A DNA stretch of 64,000 nt, from contig NC_067207.1 of assembly GCF_026262505.1 (NCBI RefSeq), positions 29,852,082-29,916,081 of the forward strand, in the 5' to 3' direction. The notes under the pieces are model-generated. The model saw only the letters and a program-made list of their open reading frames with translations. It did no database searches and was not told where the DNA came from. Position 1 is the stretch's first letter; every line of letters starts with the position of its first letter. Shown piece after piece: positions 59,875 to 64,000 of this stretch. The stretch comes from Trichomonas vaginalis G3. Taxonomy: Eukaryota; Parabasalia; Trichomonadida; Trichomonadidae. A program made the position numbers and the translations under genes.

Positions 59875-59955
59875 ATGTTATGATTTGAACAGTTGCCTTT
59901 TAGATTCAAAAAGAGCATAGTGTTCCCAACCACTACACTACCTTCCTTTTTGATA
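59875..59955 (-). other. tRNA-like sequence with intact D arm
   Basis: On the minus strand TAGTGTAGTGGTT fits the A box. GTGT and ACAC pair perfectly as a D stem around AGTGGTTGGGA, and CTGTTCAAATC follows at T-loop distance, then a T-run. The anticodon and acceptor stems pair poorly. The best-preserved of the four tRNA-like pieces, but not a normal tRNA. Confidence 0.4.
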
Positions 59956-60405
59956 AAAAGCTGAATAATTAGTATTTAATGAATTCTCCAACTTGGGGAT
60001 TTGCGGCTTTTCCAAAATCTGTTATGATAGTTCTATATAGCAATTGATATATAATATGTTTTTTATAATCAAATAATTTTTTAGTCCAGATAAATTTTTT
60101 AAAATTTCAAAGTCTTTCCATTCTACTAACGCTCTTCACATCCATATACTTTACCATATATGTAATATAACGCCTTATTTTAATTCCCATGTTTACGATT
60201 TATTTGTCGAAAAACTGTCTTGCCCATTAACATCTCGCGAAAATTTTCGACTTTTTGAATGGCCGTTTTCAAGATCTCAAAAACTGTGGGATATTTTTTA
60301 CAAAGCTAATCGACATTTATTTACCACATATATGTACTATACAATGCACCTGGTTTCATCGAATTTTTACCGTCAGTTTTCTCGTGAGACTACCTTTTTA
60401 TAAAT

Positions 60406-61301
60406 TTTTTTAAAAAAATTAATTTCACAGTGTGTACTTTCAAATGATTAACTTGAATTAACTGGAAAAATTCAAACAATCAATAAAAAAAAGACGATGC
60501 ACGATTTTAAAGTATCACCAATATTTATCTCATATTTATTGTGTTTTTATTGAATATCACAATTTAAGAGAAAACAAATTCTGATAATAAATCTTTGAAA
60601 ATGATTTCATTCATGTGTTTGCGACAAACAAACTGATTTTGAAAAATGCGAGAAATGAGATTATCGTAAAATACTCAATTTAAAAAATAGAAAATTTGAG
60701 AGTTAAATTCCATGTAAATTATGCTTTATTTTTAAATACTATATGTATATTTTATATTTGTACATTAAAAATATAATTGGGCAAATATCTCCATCAGAAA
60801 TTATTTCCAAATCTGATTATTATTGGAACAATATTTGTCGTCTAGTCTTAAACTGCATTAAAAATGATATAACTAGATGATAAGTGACTAGATTGCATAA
60901 TTTTGGATCAAATCATTTTAATAAATTAAACGGATTTGATTTTTGAATTAGTTTTGTTGCTCTTGTAAATATTTTTGCAATAAAAATACCCAATATTACT
61001 TGAATTGAGGGACTTTGATTGTGGGTGGGAATCAAATCTGATTTCCATAACAAAGCTTTAGATGGAAATGATAATATTAATAACTTGGTTATCTAAATTG
61101 TTAAAATATATTGTAAATAATGATATGAATATTTCAAATATAATTTTTGAAATGGTATTATTTAAATACGAAATATATTTTAAGGAGATGAGTAATGGCA
61201 TATTTCAATAATTATCTAAATAAAATACCTAATATTCATGTCTCCTTACATCGTGTCAGCCTAACTATGAAATTGAGAGGGCTTTTGAGAACAATAAAAA
61301 A
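60406..61301. other. Intergenic host DNA
   Basis: AT-rich, with no supported gene. Confidence 0.6.
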
Positions 61302-61846
61302 TTGATAAGATTATGCGCCAAAAACATGTCACTAGAAAGAAACCAATTTAGTAAATATTACTCTAAATATGAAATTAAATCTAATCAACTTCGATTAAAT
61401 AAAAAATTCATTTCTGAATTATCGACTCTTTCAATTAACCCATTAAAAATGTCTTATAATGCATATAGCCGATATTCTAAATAATTAAATTCTATTATAT
61501 TGAAAGGTCACCTGCACATGAATATTTGAGAAAATTGAGAATGATAAAACATTTCATTTTCTGTCACTTGCATTATTTATAATAAAATAATTATTATTGG
61601 TTAGTTTTTGTATTTTAGGGATCAATAAATTTTTCAGAGTTGTTATCAATCAACGGAAAATTGAGAAGTTCAAAGGGGTTGACAATTTCGAATCGTTTAT
61701 TTTGTATTAAAGAACCACACTATTATTGGGTAATAAAAGTCTGTCAAACGGACATTTACGTAGATAACTTTGAATGTCCAGTGACATGTTTTTATCACCA
61801 AAAGTATTCAAATTTTTCAATGTCTAACGCAATTGAAAGTGAGTGA
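61302..61846 (+). pseudogene. Host gene remnants
   Basis: Two open stretches on the same strand look protein-like: 61302-61484 (CAKNMSLERNQFSKYYSKYE, LSTLSINPLKMSYNAYSRYS) and 61640-61846 (NGKLRSSKGLTISNRLFCIK, YYWVIKVCQTDIYVDNFECP). The second reads open from before its first possible start and lacks an ATG with an initiator. They are probably pieces of one or two decayed host genes. Family not recognised. Confidence 0.35.
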
Positions 61847-61854
61847 AAATCGAT

Positions 61855-61863
61855 TCATTTCTT
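61855..61863 (+). promoter_or_regulatory. Trichomonad initiator (TCATTTCTT)
   Basis: TCATTTCTT lies 18 bases before the Myb start codon and fits the trichomonad Inr core. Confidence 0.6.
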
Positions 61864-61881
61864 TGAATAAAGCTAAACAAA

Positions 61882-62364
61882 ATGGACTTCAAAAGCTCTC
61901 CCAAGAAAAGAATGATGTTCACCAAAGAAGAAGATGATATGATTAAAGAACTTGTAACAGAATTCGAAAAGAAACCAAATTGGAAGCAGATTGGCGAAAA
62001 ATTAGGGCGAACAGCAAGACAGTGCAGAGAACGATTCAAAACATACCTTGCTCCTAATACCAAGAACACTGCATGGACTCCTGAAGAAGATGAATTGTTA
62101 AAGAAATTAGTTCATCAATTTGGAAATCATTGGGCGCAATTTCGTGTATATTTCCCAGGAAAATCAGATAATAACATTAAGAATCGCTACAATTTTCATA
62201 TCCAACCGATTCGTAAATCAAAATATCAGAATGTATCATTAGATGAGCCTGTTTTAGAAGTTACACAAGATGTACTTGATACTCCATTTGATATGCCAGC
62301 AGAATCCATATTTGAATGGAATTTAATGAATGACGAAACTTATGAGCTCTTCTCAGCGGAATAA
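61882..62364 (+). CDS. Two-repeat Myb transcription factor
   Basis: The 160-residue protein has two Myb repeats. Repeat 1 (about 12-57) contains FTKEEDDMIKELVTEF, NWKQIGEKLG and RTARQCRERFKTYL. Repeat 2 (about 63-108) contains WTPEEDELLKKLVHQFGNHW and FPGKSDNNIKNRYNFHI. The tail is acidic (DTPFDMPAESIFEWNLMNDE). This R2R3-like layout is that of trichomonad Myb regulators, which bind promoter DNA and control genes such as iron-responsive ones. The short length is normal for that group. A TCATTTCTT initiator supports the start. Confidence 0.92.
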   Translation: MDFKSSPKKRMMFTKEEDDMIKELVTEFEKKPNWKQIGEKLGRTARQCRERFKTYLAPNTKNTAWTPEEDELLKKLVHQFGNHWAQFRVYFPGKSDNNIKNRYNFHIQPIRKSKYQNVSLDEPVLEVTQDVLDTPFDMPAESIFEWNLMNDETYELFSAE

Positions 62365-62623
62365 TATATCAAATTTTAGTTTATATGTTTTTTACTTTTT
62401 GTATTGTTAAATAATCATTTCGATTTAAAATCCAAAATTTTTATCTCTAAATTTCGGACAATATATTTGTTTTATTGTATTATATTTCCAAAGTACACAC
62501 TTGTTTGCGGAAAATATTTGATAAAAAATTTGGATTCTAATTGAAAAAAAAATCTTAAAAAATTAAGATAAATTATCATAAACATTTTTAAAAACAAACA
62601 AATATATACTGAAATTGATAATC
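62365..62623. other. Convergent intergenic spacer
   Basis: AT-rich spacer between the 3' ends of the Myb gene and the STPGR gene. No feature beyond A/T runs. Confidence 0.6.
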
Positions 62624-64000
62624 TCACATGTATGGTTTCATTTTCTGAAGACTTGGATTGAACATTACGTTATAAGAAGGCTTAGTCATATCCTGTCTGA
62701 TGTTCCTATATTTGCCTGGGCCTGGTGTATCTTCTCCTTCCCTGTCAACATGAGCATTCTTTCCAATAAAGCCTCCTTTGATCTGGCCATCACGAGCAGT
62801 ATTATATAGGTCTGGAGAAGGATCAGTACTAATTTTAACACCAGCATAAGAGTCCTCTGTAAATCTATTGGCCTTTCCAATTGTATTTTTAGCTTGAGAT
62901 TTCGGACGAGTATTGTAAGCGGGTCCAGGAGAAACTGCAGTAGAGATAATATCACTGCGTTTACTCTTATCTTTAAATGCTGGAGAACCACGTCTAAGAG
63001 TCTCACGACGACGAATTGTATCTGAAATTGTGTAATTATATTGGCCAGGTGCAGGAGTATCTGGTATTTCGAATAATTCTCCACGAGCTGGTCCTTGAGC
63101 TGTTGATGAAGCTGCTCTACGAGTTGATTGCGCCCTTGATTCTGATCTATTAACGTTATAAAATCCTGGTCCTGGTGTATCGCTTCTAGTTTCTATTTTG
63201 CTTGATCCAAATCCGTTTCTTTGTCCTGGTTTGACTTTAATTCCGGTTGTGGTTTCATACTGACCAACACCTGGAGTTTGTGGATTGAAAAATGCAATCT
63301 CACGTTTTGCTCCTGATCCAAAGGCTCTCTTTTCTTGGGCAACATCGCACCATGGAACATGAGATATCATAGTTTCATTTTTATTTACTTCGCCTGTCCA
63401 CAACGGATCTTTAGAAGTTGGGAAGAAAGCCGGAGATTTTCCTTTCTTAACAACAATTTCAACTCCTGTTTCGTAGGAAGCCGGTCCAGGTATTCCGTTA
63501 TATACAACTGGCTCACGTTGTGGAGCACGACTTCTACCGAAATTGGCACATCTGCTTCCAGGACTTGCCTGGGGAGTAAGTGACGAACGATAATTTCTTG
63601 GTCTAATGAATAAATCCGTTTCTTGTTTTTCTACTTTTCTGCCAAAGTTCGACTCAGAGACATCAGCATCTCTATTAACCGATTGGTCACCGAGACCTGT
63701 AGGTAAGTCTCTTCGAGAATCATCTGCAGCGCTACGGATTCCCGTTGGATGAATCCATTGCGAAGGTTCTGTAGGTTTTGGTTTAATCCATTGATTCAAT
63801 TGTGAATAGTCTGCAGGCGAAGGTGTTTTTTCTGTATCAACAAAGTATTCTCTTTTAGATCCTAATGCAAAATCTCTTTTTGGAGCGGAACCTTTAACAA
63901 CAAATTGAGGTTCGTAGCATCCAGGTCCTATATCAACATTATCTGGTAAATTAAATAACTCACGACGAGTTGTTGAGCCGAATGGAATTTCTTGGGAGAT
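62624..64000 (-). CDS. STPGR/SHIPPO-repeat microtubule-associated protein, 3' part
   Basis: The frame is open to the window edge, so the start is outside. At least eight degenerate repeats of the PGPxxY type appear: DIGPGCYEP, IPGPASYETG, TPGVGQYETT, TPGPGFYNV, APGQYNY, SPGPAYNTR, DPSPDLYNT and TPGPGKYRN. Around them are FGS(K/S) and RRE(L/T) motifs typical of the family, whose members (SHIPPO/ODF3-like, microtubule inner proteins) sit on axonemal or other stable microtubules. In a flagellate with axostyle and axonemes this role is likely. The C-terminus is SLQKMKPYM. Confidence 0.88.
   Translation of the reverse strand: MSQEIPFGSTTRRELFNLPDNVDIGPGCYEPQFVVKGSAPKRDFALGSKREYFVDTEKTPSPADYSQLNQWIKPKPTEPSQWIHPTGIRSAADDSRRDLPTGLGDQSVNRDADVSESNFGRKVEKQETDLFIRPRNYRSSLTPQASPGSRCANFGRSRAPQREPVVYNGIPGPASYETGVEIVVKKGKSPAFFPTSKDPLWTGEVNKNETMISHVPWCDVAQEKRAFGSGAKREIAFFNPQTPGVGQYETTTGIKVKPGQRNGFGSSKIETRSDTPGPGFYNVNRSESRAQSTRRAASSTAQGPARGELFEIPDTPAPGQYNYTISDTIRRRETLRRGSPAFKDKSKRSDIISTAVSPGPAYNTRPKSQAKNTIGKANRFTEDSYAGVKISTDPSPDLYNTARDGQIKGGFIGKNAHVDREGEDTPGPGKYRNIRQDMTKPSYNVMFNPSLQKMKPYM

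Larger units (their letters stand above)
55507..60397. mobile_element. Decayed TIR DNA element, 4.9 kb, 8-bp target duplication
   Basis: AAAGGTAGTCTCACGA at 55507-55522 is perfectly inverted at 60382-60397. TTATAAAT lies flush outside both ends (55499-55506 and 60398-60405). Perfect 16-bp terminal repeats with a flush 8-bp duplication are strong evidence for one insertion event. No transposase frame is visible, so it is non-autonomous or decayed. An 8-bp duplication fits hAT-type elements among others, so I leave the superfamily open. The first nine bases, AAAGGTAGT, also begin the Maverick copy 2 end after its A-run, perhaps by chance. Inside are two tRNA-like pieces and a minisatellite. Confidence 0.75.

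Overview
The window is AT-rich protist DNA. It fits a trichomonad, most likely Trichomonas vaginalis. The host genes visible have no introns, two or three have a trichomonad-type initiator (TCA + T/pyrimidine run) just before the ATG, and large Maverick/Polinton elements and simple repeats fill most of the space. Species is inferred from style, not proven.

Layout. (1) Positions 1-17532 are the right-hand part of a Maverick (copy 1), entering from beyond the window and ending in a terminal hairpin plus T-run. (2) 17533-24688 is host DNA: a small unknown gene, an EB1-family microtubule plus-end gene, a possible initiator-binding-like gene and degenerate tRNA-like pieces. (3) 24689-50835 is bracketed by 36-bp inverted repeats next to TA, and looks like a short non-autonomous DNA transposon. 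It holds a hairpin-rich 120-bp satellite and, nested inside it, a full-length Maverick (copy 2, 26081-50596, about 24.5 kb with its A/T tails). (4) 50936-54976 is a long host gene with an N-terminal C2 domain, a Lys/Glu-rich middle and a helical C-terminus. (5) 55507-60397 is a second, decayed DNA element with perfect 16-bp terminal inverted repeats and a flush 8-bp target duplication (TTATAAAT). It contains a 49-bp minisatellite. (6) 61302-64000 holds remnants of a host gene, a two-repeat Myb gene and the 3' part of a STPGR/SHIPPO-repeat gene.

The two Mavericks lie in the same orientation and share most genes at, by eye, a few percent nucleotide difference. Both insertions are therefore young, yet both are broken (roughly ten breaks in visible copy 1, fifteen or more in copy 2). 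Shared order: major capsid protein, small antisense gene, small gene, minor capsid candidate, SF3-type helicase, candidate ssDNA-binding protein, packaging ATPase, a variable accessory zone, polymerase region, two small genes, amphipathic pVI-like protein, integrase (opposite strand), tail-fibre-like protein, unknown gene, second amphipathic peptide, small proteins, and an adenine methyltransferase next to the right end.

The copies differ as a mosaic. Copy 1 carries two KilA-N genes and a second version of the unknown gene where copy 2 has a family B polymerase, an HNH-motif gene and a block of small genes. The fibre tip also differs sharply between copies while its surroundings are nearly identical. 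Maverick genes share a start-adjacent TA(A)nTG motif unlike the host initiator, and short (A)nTAT(T)n blocks separate gene units.
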